In this document: positions 50,691 through 58,718 of the stretch, piece after piece
How positions within the stretch are numbered: position 1 is the first letter of the stretch
Layout of the letters: each line of letters opens with the position of its first letter
DNA from: Streptomyces pristinaespiralis
Lineage (GTDB): Bacteria; Actinomycetota; Actinomycetes; Streptomycetales; Streptomycetaceae
Direction of reading: 5' to 3'
DNA length: 64,000 bases
Assembly (NCBI RefSeq): GCF_001278075.1
Contig: NZ_CP011340.1
Location: forward strand, 6,135,501-6,199,500
Made by a program: the position numbers and the translations under genes
The notes under the pieces: generated by a model
Database searches by the model: none
Told to the model about the DNA's origin: nothing
Seen by the model: only the letters and a program-made list of their open reading frames with translations

Positions 50691-52139
50691 ATGACGGAAC
50701 GGACCACCCCGCGCACCCCCAACCGGCAGCTCGCCGCGCTCATCGCGGAGGCCGGGTTCTCCCACGCCGGCCTCGCCCGCCGGGTGGATCAGCTGGGCCT
50801 CGAGCACGGCCTCGACCTTCGCTACGACAAGACCTCCGTGACCCGCTGGCTGCGGGGGCAGCAACCGCGCGGAACGACGCCCGCGCTGATCGCGGAGGTG
50901 TTCACCCGCAGACTCGGGCGCCGGCTGTCCGCCCAGGACCTCGGGCTGGACGCCTGCGCCCCCGTCTACGCGGGGCTGGAGTTCGCCGCCACCCCGGAGG
51001 AGGCCGTGGACATCGTCAGCGGTCTGTGGCGCAAGGACTCCGGCAGCCACGCGGAACTCCGCAAGATCGCCTTCACACCGGCAGGACTGGTCGTGCCGAG
51101 CCGGGACTGGCTGATCGGCGGCGCCGACGAGCGGGTCGGCCGGGGGGAGGCGCACCCCGGTTCCGGCCGGGTCCCCCAGCAGGGCCCCAGGGTGGCCGTG
51201 CCGCGGCAGCGCGGCGCCACCGACCGGGGACCGGGGCAGAAGGTCTCCGGCGGTGACATCGCGGCGCTGCGCGCCGTCGGCGACCTGTTCCGCGCCCTCG
51301 ACCACGCCTACGGGGGCGGGCACGCCCGGCAGGCCCTGGTGCGCTATCTGGAGCACGAGGCCGAGCCGATGCTGCGCGGTACGTACGGCGAGACGACCGG
51401 CAGGCGCCTGTTCGCCGCGGCGGCCGACCTCACCAGGCTGGCCGGCTGGACCTCGTACGACATCGCGGCCCACGGGCTCGCCCAGCGGTACTTCGTCCAG
51501 GCGCTGCGGCTCTCCCAGGCGGCGGGGGACCGGGCGTACGGGTCGTACGTGCTGGTCACCATGAGCCGGCAGGCCGTCTACCTCGGGCACGGCCGGGAGG
51601 CCGTGCAGCTGACCCGGGTCGCCCAGCAGGGGGTGGGGCCCTCCGCCCCGCCGCCGGTCCAGGCGCTGCTCCAGTGCGCGGAGGCGCGCGGGCACGCGGT
51701 GCTCGGCGACGCGCGGGCGTGCACCGCCGCGCTGGTTCGGGCCGAACGCGCGCTGGAGGCGACACGGCCCGGCGACGACGTGCCGCACTGGGCGCGCACC
51801 TTCGACGAGGCACAGCTGGCGGACGAGTTCAGCCACTGCCACCGCGATCTGCGGCAGTACCGCAGCGCCGTGCAGCACGCGGAACGCTCGCTCCAGCTGC
51901 GGGCCCCCGCCTTCGCGCGCAGCCGGCTCTTCTGCCGGGTCGTCCTGGCCTCGGCCCGGCTCGGTCTGGGCGAGCTGGACCAGGCGTGCGCACTGGGCGC
52001 GGAGGCCGCTCTCCAGGCGTCAGAGATGCGGTCGGTGCGGGCCACCGAGTACGTCCGCGAGTTCGAGCGCCGGCTGGAGCCGTACCGCGACGCGGCACCG
52101 GTCCGGACCTACCGCGACCGGGTGGCCGCCCTGGGCTGA
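50691..52139 (+). CDS. NsdA-like regulatory protein with TPR-type repeats
   Basis: A 482-residue protein. Residues about 8-70 resemble an atypical helix-turn-helix (RQLAALIAEAGFSHAGLARR and DLRYDKTSVTRWLRGQQPRG). After a variable middle, the last 260 residues are TPR-like helices (AAHGLAQRYFVQALRLSQAA, QLADEFSHCHRDLRQYRSAV). The arrangement recalls the Streptomyces NsdA family, whose founder represses differentiation and antibiotic production. The assignment is from memory. ATG at 50691; AGGAG stands 13 nt upstream, a loose spacing. Confidence 0.8.
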   Translation: MTERTTPRTPNRQLAALIAEAGFSHAGLARRVDQLGLEHGLDLRYDKTSVTRWLRGQQPRGTTPALIAEVFTRRLGRRLSAQDLGLDACAPVYAGLEFAATPEEAVDIVSGLWRKDSGSHAELRKIAFTPAGLVVPSRDWLIGGADERVGRGEAHPGSGRVPQQGPRVAVPRQRGATDRGPGQKVSGGDIAALRAVGDLFRALDHAYGGGHARQALVRYLEHEAEPMLRGTYGETTGRRLFAAAADLTRLAGWTSYDIAAHGLAQRYFVQALRLSQAAGDRAYGSYVLVTMSRQAVYLGHGREAVQLTRVAQQGVGPSAPPPVQALLQCAEARGHAVLGDARACTAALVRAERALEATRPGDDVPHWARTFDEAQLADEFSHCHRDLRQYRSAVQHAERSLQLRAPAFARSRLFCRVVLASARLGLGELDQACALGAEAALQASEMRSVRATEYVREFERRLEPYRDAAPVRTYRDRVAALG

Positions 52140-52235
52140 CCTCGGCCGGCCGGCGGGCGGGGTGGCGGCCCCGCCCGGCCGGACCCTCACCCCGGCCCTG
52201 TCGCCGAACCCGGGCGGCCCGCGCGCCGCGGGGCC

Positions 52236-53600
52236 TCAGGCGGCCGCGGTCAGCGTCGCCGCCGCGCACCCCGGCCGGATCCCGAAGTCGCTCAGCACGG
52301 CGTCCGCCGCCCTCCGCCCGGAGAACAGGGCGCCCTGCACCGTGCCCGTGTCGCGGTGGTCGCCGCAGACGTAGAGCCCCGACAGCACCCGCACCGGGCG
52401 GCGCAGGTCGTGCGGCGCGGGCATCGCGGGCACCGCCTCCGGGTCGTGGTGGACGGCGAGCAGCTCCCAGTCGTCCGTCGCCCTGCCGTACAGATTCGCC
52501 AACTGCCGGCGCACCCGGCGGTCAAGGTTGTCCGGCGGTCCGCAGAGCAGCGTCGAGGAGATCAGCACCCGGCCGTCGGAGGCGCGCGAGGGATCGACCT
52601 CGCTCATCACCGCCGTGTGCGACACGGGCCCGCCGCGGTCCGCGGCCAGCACCAGCGACGGCTCCCCGAGCGGGGACTCGGGCGCTGTGTGGTGCACCAC
52701 CGTCACCGGACGGAACGACGGCACCCGGAGCCCCGGCAGCAGTCCGGCCGCCGCCCGGGCACCCGTCGCCAGCAGCACCGAACGGCAGCGGATCTCGCCG
52801 AGCTCCTCCGTGGTCACGGACGTCGTCGCGACGTCCGTCACCCGCACGCCGGTCCGTACGGCCCCGGCCGGCAGGCCCGCCGCCATCAGCTCCGGCAGGG
52901 TCGCCGCGCCGCCCGCCGGCACGCAAAGACGGCCGCGGGCGTACCCGCGCAGCACGAGGTCGGCGCAACGGCTGGAGGTGCCGGTCAGCTCCGGGTCGCC
53001 CAGCAGCGCCGACAGCAGCGGACGCAGGAAGCCGTCCACCGTGCGTGCGGGCAGACCGCGCCCGTACAGCGCCTCCGCGGCGGCCCGTTCGGGACGGGCG
53101 AGGAGGCGGTCGACGGGTGTCGCGGCGAGCCTCGCCAGGGCCGCGCCCAGCCGTGCCTGGTCGAGCTGGCGGGGCCGAGGGGCGCTCGCGAGGGCGCGCG
53201 CGACGGAGAATGCGACCCCCGCGCCCTGGGCCGGATGGGCCGATCCCCGTCCCACGGCCCGCCGGGCATGGGAGGACCACCGCCCGGCGATCCCCACCTC
53301 CCCGGTCCGCTGCAGCCGGCCCCCGCTCGGGACCAGCACGCCGGGCGAGAACATCCGCAGGTCGGCATCGCGGAGCACCGCCGTGCGGCGCAGCTCCGGA
53401 TACGCGGTACTGAGCAACTGGCCTGTCCGGTCGAGCCGGAAGCCGTCGAGCTGCGTGGTGGCCATCCTGCCGCCCACCACCGGGGCGGCCTCCAGGACGC
53501 TGACCGTGACACCCGCACTGGTCAGTCGGTGGGCCGCCGACAGTCCGGCGACCCCGGCCCCGACGATGACGACATCCGCATCATGAGCGGTGCTGAGCAC
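52236..53600 (-). CDS. FAD-dependent amine-oxidase/phytoene-desaturase-like oxidoreductase
   Basis: A 454-residue flavoprotein: the N-terminal dinucleotide motif VVIVGAGVAGLSAAHRLTSA, the second GG-containing motif (APVVGGRMATTQLDGFRLD), and the C-terminal FAD motif LYVCGDHRDTGTVQGALFSG. The family covers protoporphyrinogen oxidases, amine oxidases and carotenoid desaturases; the substrate is not predictable. The GTG at 53600 has GGGGAGG upstream. It is convergent with the NsdA-like gene. Confidence 0.92.
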   Translation of the reverse strand: MLSTAHDADVVIVGAGVAGLSAAHRLTSAGVTVSVLEAAPVVGGRMATTQLDGFRLDRTGQLLSTAYPELRRTAVLRDADLRMFSPGVLVPSGGRLQRTGEVGIAGRWSSHARRAVGRGSAHPAQGAGVAFSVARALASAPRPRQLDQARLGAALARLAATPVDRLLARPERAAAEALYGRGLPARTVDGFLRPLLSALLGDPELTGTSSRCADLVLRGYARGRLCVPAGGAATLPELMAAGLPAGAVRTGVRVTDVATTSVTTEELGEIRCRSVLLATGARAAAGLLPGLRVPSFRPVTVVHHTAPESPLGEPSLVLAADRGGPVSHTAVMSEVDPSRASDGRVLISSTLLCGPPDNLDRRVRRQLANLYGRATDDWELLAVHHDPEAVPAMPAPHDLRRPVRVLSGLYVCGDHRDTGTVQGALFSGRRAADAVLSDFGIRPGCAAATLTAAA

Positions 53601-53729
53601 GTGCCCCTCCCCGAGGTCGGCGCGGCTGGTGGGGAGCTCATGCCCCCAACAGGACCGAGGAATACCCGAGTTCGGTTCGAGACTAAAGAGGTAGGGGGCA
53701 CGCTGAGGTAGCGCACATCGCGGAGCACC

Positions 53730-53756
53730 GGAGCGCGGGGGCGCACACCGCGCTCC
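53730..53756 (-). terminator. Hairpin terminator after the TIGR01777-type epimerase gene
   Basis: GGAGCGCGG (53730-53738) pairs with CCGCGCTCC (53748-53756), 18 bp past the stop codon. Confidence 0.7.
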
Positions 53757-53773
53757 CCCCACCCGGAACCGGT

Positions 53774-54673
53774 TCAGCGCAGCGCCGCCCGGATCGCGTC
53801 GTCGATACGGGGGAAGGCGAACGCGAAGCCCGAGCCCAGCAGGACGCCCGGCAGCACCCGCCCGCTGCTCAGGACGTCCTCCGCGAGCCCGCCCAGCGCC
53901 ACCCGCAGGGCAGGCGCCGGCACCGCGAACGGGGTCGGGCGGCGCAGCACCCTGCCCATCGCCGCGGTCGCCTCCAGGTTGGTCACCGGCTCGGGGGCCG
54001 TCAGGTTCACCGGCCCGGACAGCGACCCGGTGTCGATGATGTGCCGCAGCGCCGCCACGGTGTCGTGCAGCGAGATGAAGCTCCAGTACTGCCGGCCGCT
54101 GCCCAGCCGGCCGCCGAGCCCCGCCTTGAACAGGGGGAACATCCGCCCCCAGGCGCCCCCGTGCCGCGCCACCACAAGTCCCGTACGGGCCATGGCCGTT
54201 CGCACGCCCGCCTCCTGCGCCGGGGCCGTGGCCTCCTCCCACTCCACGCACACCTCGGGCAGGAACCCGTCCCCGGGCGGCGCGCCCTCGTCGACGGCCC
54301 GGCCGTCGGTGTCGCCGTAGTAGCCGACCGCGCTGCCGCTCACCAGCACCCGCGGCGGCACGTCCAGGGAGGCGACGGCCTCCGCGATCGCCGCCGTGCC
54401 GAGGACGCGGCTGTCGCGGATCTCCTTGCGGTACGCGTCCGTCCAGCGCCGGTCGCCCACCCCGGCCCCGGCGAGGTGCACCACGGCCTCGCAGCCCACC
54501 AGGCCGGCCACGTCGACGTACTGCCGTGCCAGGTCCCAGTGGACCTCGTCCCCGGCCTTCGCCGGGCGCCGCACCAGGCGCACCACCTCGTGCCCGTCCG
54601 CGCGCAAGGACTTCACCAGCGCCGCGCCGATGAGTCCGGAGGCGCCGGTGACGGCGATTCGGGATCTCTCCAT
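53774..54673 (-). CDS. TIGR01777 family epimerase (SulA/YfcH-like)
   Basis: A 299-residue extended SDR: RIAVTGASGLIGAALVKSLR (TGxxGxxG), VVHLAGAGVGDRRW, VSGSAVGYYGDTDGRAVDEG and the DUF1731 C-terminus with LGSGFAFAFPRIDDAIRAAL. The family occurs widely, often beside cell-division genes, and its reaction is unknown. ATG at 54673. It is divergent from the GNAT gene with only 44 bp between start codons, so the two promoters must overlap. Confidence 0.93.
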   Translation of the reverse strand: MERSRIAVTGASGLIGAALVKSLRADGHEVVRLVRRPAKAGDEVHWDLARQYVDVAGLVGCEAVVHLAGAGVGDRRWTDAYRKEIRDSRVLGTAAIAEAVASLDVPPRVLVSGSAVGYYGDTDGRAVDEGAPPGDGFLPEVCVEWEEATAPAQEAGVRTAMARTGLVVARHGGAWGRMFPLFKAGLGGRLGSGRQYWSFISLHDTVAALRHIIDTGSLSGPVNLTAPEPVTNLEATAAMGRVLRRPTPFAVPAPALRVALGGLAEDVLSSGRVLPGVLLGSGFAFAFPRIDDAIRAALR

Positions 54674-54717
54674 GGACCCCATCCTGCCCCGGCGGTCCGC
54701 CGTGGCACAGTGGCCCC

Positions 54718-55221
54718 ATGCCCGAGTCGCACATACGCCCCGCACGACGTGACGACGACGCGGAGCTGGGGGAGCTGGACCGCGCCGCCTGGTCTCCGGT
54801 GCATGCCGTGACACCCCGCCCCGAGCCGCCGTACGACGCGTTCTTCGACGCGAACCACCGCCCGGAACACTTCCTCGTCGCCGAGGACGCCCACGGGGCG
54901 ATCCTGGGGTACATCCGGCTGGTCCCGCCGACCCCGCTGGCCTGCAACCGGCACGTCCGCCAGATCCAGGGCCTCGCCGTGGCCGAGCGGGCCCGCGGCC
55001 GCGGGGTCGGCCGGGCACTCCTGCGGGCGGCGTGCGAGGAGGCCCGCCGGCAGGGAGCCGTCCGCATCACCCTGCGGGTGCTCTCCCACAACGCGCCGGC
55101 GCGGGCGCTGTACGAGGCGGAGGGCTTCGTGGTGGAGGGCGTCCTGCCGGGCGAGTTCCACCTCGACGGCCGCTACGTGGACGACGTGCTGATGGGCCGT
55201 TCCCTCACGGGCGCCGCGTAG
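54718..55221 (+). CDS. GNAT-family N-acetyltransferase
   Basis: A 167-residue acetyltransferase: HIRPARRDDDAELGELDRAA, IQGLAVAERARGRGVGRALL (the acetyl-CoA loop with RGRGVG) and RVLSHNAPARALYEAEGFVV. The loop and the NxxARxLYExxGF ending are classic. The substrate is unknown. ATG at 54718. Confidence 0.93.
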   Translation: MPESHIRPARRDDDAELGELDRAAWSPVHAVTPRPEPPYDAFFDANHRPEHFLVAEDAHGAILGYIRLVPPTPLACNRHVRQIQGLAVAERARGRGVGRALLRAACEEARRQGAVRITLRVLSHNAPARALYEAEGFVVEGVLPGEFHLDGRYVDDVLMGRSLTGAA

Positions 55222-55249
55222 GCGCTTGTGCCGAGGGGCCGACGGCCCG

Positions 55250-55771
55250 TCAGCCGCCGCCGAACCGCTCCCACAGCCGCGGGAAGCGCCCGGCGAGCAC
55301 CGCGTCGTCGTCGAGGTCGAAGGGCGTGCCGGCCGGCTCCGCCGACTGCACGGGGATGCCCAGGTCGGGCGCGTCGGCGCCGGTCAGCTGCTCGTACGCC
55401 TCGTCGGCGGCGTAGCCCAGTTCCTCGCCGTCGCCGTCGATGTCCTCGTCGAAGTCGTCCAGCAGATCGGCCAGGGCGTCCGGCTCGTGCACCGCGCTCT
55501 CGAAGACCTCCCGCCCCTGCCCGATCAGCCAGCAGCGGAAGTAGTCGAAGGCGTCGTCGCTCGCCCCTCCGAGCAGGACGGCCGCCGCGCCCCACAGGTC
55601 CCATTGGTAGGCGCGGTTGTAGCGGGCCTCGAAGTGCCGTGCGAAGTCCAGCACGGAGTCGGGGTCGAGCTGCAGCAGCCGTTCGACGAGCAGCTCCGCG
55701 TGTTCCTCGGGGTCGCCCTCGGCGGCCTCGCGGGTGCTGTCGATGATCTCCCAGAACTCCGTCTCGTCCAT
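55250..55771 (-). CDS. DUF4240 family protein
   Basis: A 173-residue acidic protein with the family start MDETEFWEIIDSTREAAEGD and the conserved RAYQWDLWGAAAVLLGGASD and DAFDYFRCWLIGQGREVFES. The function is unknown; relatives accompany restriction- or SMI1-like genes elsewhere. ATG at 55771. It is convergent with the GNAT gene and divergent from the SDR gene (133 bp between starts). Confidence 0.93.
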   Translation of the reverse strand: MDETEFWEIIDSTREAAEGDPEEHAELLVERLLQLDPDSVLDFARHFEARYNRAYQWDLWGAAAVLLGGASDDAFDYFRCWLIGQGREVFESAVHEPDALADLLDDFDEDIDGDGEELGYAADEAYEQLTGADAPDLGIPVQSAEPAGTPFDLDDDAVLAGRFPRLWERFGGG

Positions 55772-55904
55772 CACGGGTCCAGCATCGTGGTTGGCGGGGG
55801 CCGTCGCACGCGGAGCATGCCGAAACGCCGCTGTTTCGCAATACGGGGCTCCGGTCGGCCCAAGCCCGACAGAAGGTGTCCGGTTTACGTGCGACGGTCG
55901 GCTC

Positions 55905-56825
55905 ATGACGACGACGAACAAGCCGCTCGGCGGCAAAATCGCACTGGTCGCCGGCGCCACGCGAGGCGCGGGACGTGCCATGGCCGTGGAACTCGGCGCC
56001 GCGGGCGCGACCGTCTATGTGACCGGCCGGACCACCCGCACCAGGGTCAGCGAGGTGGGCCGCGCCACGGAGACCGTCGAGGAGACCGCGGAACTCGTCA
56101 CGGAGGCCGGCGGCGAGGGCATCGCGGTGCCCACCGACCATCTCGAGCCGGAGCAGGTGAGGGCGCTTCTCCGGCGCGTCGAACGCGACCACGGACGGCT
56201 GGACATCCTCGTCAACGACCTCTGGGGCGGAAACTTCCTGCTCGACTTCGACACCCGGATGTGGGACGTCGACCTCGAGCGCGGGCTGCGGATGCTCGAC
56301 CTCGGCGTGAAGAGCCACATCATCACCAGCAGCATCGCCCTGCCCCTGCTCGTCCGTGAGCCGGGCGGCCTGGTCGTGGAGGTCACCGACGGCACCGCGG
56401 AGACGAACAAGGGGTTCCGCGAGAACTTCTACTACGACCTCGCCAAGAACGGCCCGATCCGCATGGCCTTCACCCTCGGCGAGGAGCTGAAGACCGTCGG
56501 CTGCGCCGCCGTGGCCGTCACCCCCGGATTCATCCGCTCCGAGGAGATGCTCGACATCTTCGGCCTCACGGAGGACAACTGGCGCGACGGCATCGACAAG
56601 CAGAAGCACTGGGCCCTCTCCGAGTCGCCCGTGTACCTGGCCAGGGGCGTCGCGGCACTCGCCGCCGACCCCGAGCGGTCCCGCTGGAACGGCCGTTCCC
56701 TCGACAGCGGCCTGCTGGCCAGGGAGTACGGCGTGACCGACGCGGACGGCAGCCGGCCGGACGTCTGGGGATTCATGCTGGCCGAACAGAAGGGCGGCAC
56801 ACCGGCGGTGGAGGACTACCGGTAG
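55905..56825 (+). CDS. Short-chain dehydrogenase/reductase
   Basis: A 306-residue classical SDR: cofactor motif IALVAGATRGAGRAMAVELG, LDILVNDLWGGNFLLDFDTR in place of the NNAG motif, and the catalytic Tyr-x3-Lys in FYYDLAKNGP. The substrate is unknown. ATG at 55905. Its stop codon lies in a 10-bp palindrome (CTACCGGTAG, 56816-56825) that also contains the stop of the convergent WYL regulator, so both proteins end in Tyr-Arg. Confidence 0.92.
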   Translation: MTTTNKPLGGKIALVAGATRGAGRAMAVELGAAGATVYVTGRTTRTRVSEVGRATETVEETAELVTEAGGEGIAVPTDHLEPEQVRALLRRVERDHGRLDILVNDLWGGNFLLDFDTRMWDVDLERGLRMLDLGVKSHIITSSIALPLLVREPGGLVVEVTDGTAETNKGFRENFYYDLAKNGPIRMAFTLGEELKTVGCAAVAVTPGFIRSEEMLDIFGLTEDNWRDGIDKQKHWALSESPVYLARGVAALAADPERSRWNGRSLDSGLLAREYGVTDADGSRPDVWGFMLAEQKGGTPAVEDYR

Positions 56826-57781
56826 AGGTCCGCCAGCGCGGCCGCCGCCCGCGCGAAGCGCTCCCGCAGCTCCGGCGGCCCGAGGACCTCCACCTCGGGC
56901 CCCAGGGACAGCAGTTGGCCGTACGCCACGTCCAGCGACTCGACGGGCAGCGTCACCGTCACCCGCCCTTGGCCGTCCGGCGGACCGGCCGCCGCGAGGG
57001 CCTCCTCGGCGGCGGCGCGGTCCGTCACGTACGGCAGCCGGCGCGCGCCGTCCCCGCTCACCCGGACGACGGCCTCCGCGCGGAGGATCGACCGGGCGAA
57101 CTGCGCGGCGCGTTCCCGCCAGAAGGCGGCCAGATCGAAGTCCTGGTCCCGTTCGAACCGCTCCCCGTCCGCCTCGGCCGACGAGAACCGGTCGATGCGG
57201 TAGACCCGCAGCGTGCCGTCCGCCCGCGCGCACAGGTACCAGACGCCCGCCTTCAGCACGAGCCCGTACGGTTCCAGCAGCCGCTCCACCTCGGTGTCCC
57301 CGCGGCGGTACGCGGCCTGGACGCGGCGGTCGTCCCACACCGCCTCCGCGAGGACCGGCAGCAGGTCGGGGGTCTTCGGCTCCTGGTACCAGCCGGGGGC
57401 GTCGAGGTGGAAGCGCCGGGCCGCGGACTCGGGCGCGTTCCGCAGAGAGGGGAGCAGCGCCGCGGACACCTTCAGGCGTGCCGCGGACGCCGCGTCCTCG
57501 AGCCCCATGTCGCGCAGGGCGCCCGGCAGCCCCGACAGGAACAGGGCCTCCGCCTCGTCGCGCCCGAGCCCCGTGAGCCGGGTGCGGTACCCGCCGATCA
57601 GCCGGTATCCGCCGGCCCGGCCGCGGTCCGCGTAGACCGGAACTCCGGCCTCCGACAGGGCGAGCGCGTCGCGGGTGACGGTGCGCTCGGAGACCTCCAG
57701 CTCCCGAGCGAGCTCGGCGCCGGTCATGGAGGGCCGCGACTGGAGCAGCAGGACCATTTTGATCAGCCGGGCAGCGCGCAT
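56816..57781 (-). CDS. YafY/PafC-type helix-turn-helix regulator with a WYL domain
   Basis: A 321-residue regulator: HTH_11 (IKMVLLLQSRPSMTGAELAR, LEVSERTVTRDALALSEAGV, PVYADRGRAGGYRL), a WYL domain at about residues 135-220 (RRVQAAYRRGDTEVERLLEP, GVWYLCARADGTLRVYRIDR) and a WCX extension. WYL domains sense ligands or nucleic acids; SDR-adjacent examples often control the neighbour. ATG at 57781, 7 bp after the MerR stop, so the two regulators are co-transcribed. Confidence 0.93.
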   Translation of the reverse strand: MRAARLIKMVLLLQSRPSMTGAELARELEVSERTVTRDALALSEAGVPVYADRGRAGGYRLIGGYRTRLTGLGRDEAEALFLSGLPGALRDMGLEDAASAARLKVSAALLPSLRNAPESAARRFHLDAPGWYQEPKTPDLLPVLAEAVWDDRRVQAAYRRGDTEVERLLEPYGLVLKAGVWYLCARADGTLRVYRIDRFSSAEADGERFERDQDFDLAAFWRERAAQFARSILRAEAVVRVSGDGARRLPYVTDRAAAEEALAAAGPPDGQGRVTVTLPVESLDVAYGQLLSLGPEVEVLGPPELRERFARAAAALADLYR

Positions 57782-57788
57782 GCCCCCA

Positions 57789-58616
57789 TCATCGCGCAGC
57801 CGGGGCCAGCGGTACCTGGAGCTCCGTCACCCACTTCTCCTTGTCCGGCGGGCACTCCAGATACACCTCGCGGGCGTAGCCGGCCGACCGGTGGCCGCCC
57901 GCGTCGATCCAGCGGGCCAGGTTCTGCTCCGTGGGCATGACCGTGTCCATCGGGCCGCGGTGCACGATCGTCGCCGCCCGCTCCACGGCGGGGAGTTCGG
58001 CGATCTCGAAGTCCTCTCCCGGCCGGGTCCCCGGGAGAAGGACGCACCCTGCGTGCACCACGATGCCGTCGCCGTCCGGCGCGTCCTCGTAGTAGGCGAT
58101 GCCGGGGCCGGCCGGGGTGACGCCGGCCGCCTTCAGCCGGGTGAACAGCTCGTCGTACAGCGGGCCGATCACCGGGCCGATGTGCTCGGGGGCGTAACTG
58201 GCGGCGACGGCGGACAGTTCGGCGACACGGACCGCCGGAGTGCTCTTGATCATGACGTCCTGGGTGGGCATACGACCCTCGCTCTCGATCGACCGGAGCC
58301 TCGCCTCGACCTGCGCCAGCCTGGTGGCCGCCGCGGCCATCGCCTCCCGCAGTTCCGCCTCCCGCAGCCTGAGCATCCCGCGCAGCTCCTCCGAGGTCAC
58401 CTTCTCCTCGAGGATCTGCCGCACCTGCTGCAGCGTGAAGCCGAGGTCCTTGAGGGCGATGACGCGGTTGAGCGTGGCGAGCTGGGCCGCGGAGTAGTAG
58501 CGGTAGCCGGTGAAAGGGTCGGTGTGCTCGGGACGCAGCAGCCCGATCGCGTCGTAGTGACGCAGCATGCGGGCCGACACACGGCCGTGCCTGGCGAAGT
58601 CTCCGATGGTGAACAT
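57789..58616 (-). CDS. MerR-family regulator with a GyrI-like ligand domain
   Basis: A 275-residue BmrR-type activator: MerR helix-turn-helix (MFTIGDFARHGRVSARMLRH and RPEHTDPFTGYRYYSAAQLA), a dimerisation helix at about residues 75-115, and a C-terminal GyrI-like domain (EVYLECPPDKEKWVTELQVP) that binds small hydrophobic compounds in relatives. The ATG at 58616 lies just downstream of a MerR-type promoter with a 19-bp spacer, so it likely controls itself and the WYL gene. Confidence 0.93.
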   Translation of the reverse strand: MFTIGDFARHGRVSARMLRHYDAIGLLRPEHTDPFTGYRYYSAAQLATLNRVIALKDLGFTLQQVRQILEEKVTSEELRGMLRLREAELREAMAAAATRLAQVEARLRSIESEGRMPTQDVMIKSTPAVRVAELSAVAASYAPEHIGPVIGPLYDELFTRLKAAGVTPAGPGIAYYEDAPDGDGIVVHAGCVLLPGTRPGEDFEIAELPAVERAATIVHRGPMDTVMPTEQNLARWIDAGGHRSAGYAREVYLECPPDKEKWVTELQVPLAPAAR

Positions 58617-58635
58617 GACGTCTCCCAGTGCACGG

Positions 58636-58657
58636 CTTCACACGGTGTCAAGGTCAA
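58636..58657 (-). promoter_or_regulatory. MerR operator and -35 upstream of merR
   Basis: On the minus strand TTGACC (58652-58657) is followed by CTTGACAC-C-GTGTGAAG, an inverted repeat with one mismatch, and after a 19-bp spacer by TGCACT. An over-long 19-bp spacer filled by an inverted repeat is the hallmark of MerR-controlled promoters. Confidence 0.7.
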
Positions 58658-58670
58658 GCATCGGACACGG

Positions 58671-58704
58671 AAGGCCCCCGCGGGCGGCTGCCCGCGGGGG
58701 CCTT
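58671..58704 (-). terminator. Strong hairpin terminator after aceE
   Basis: AAGGCCCCCGCGGGC (58671-58685) pairs perfectly with GCCCGCGGGGGCCTT (58690-58704) around a GGCT loop, 14 bp past the aceE stop. Confidence 0.9.
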
Positions 58705-58718
58705 CACGAACGCCGGTC

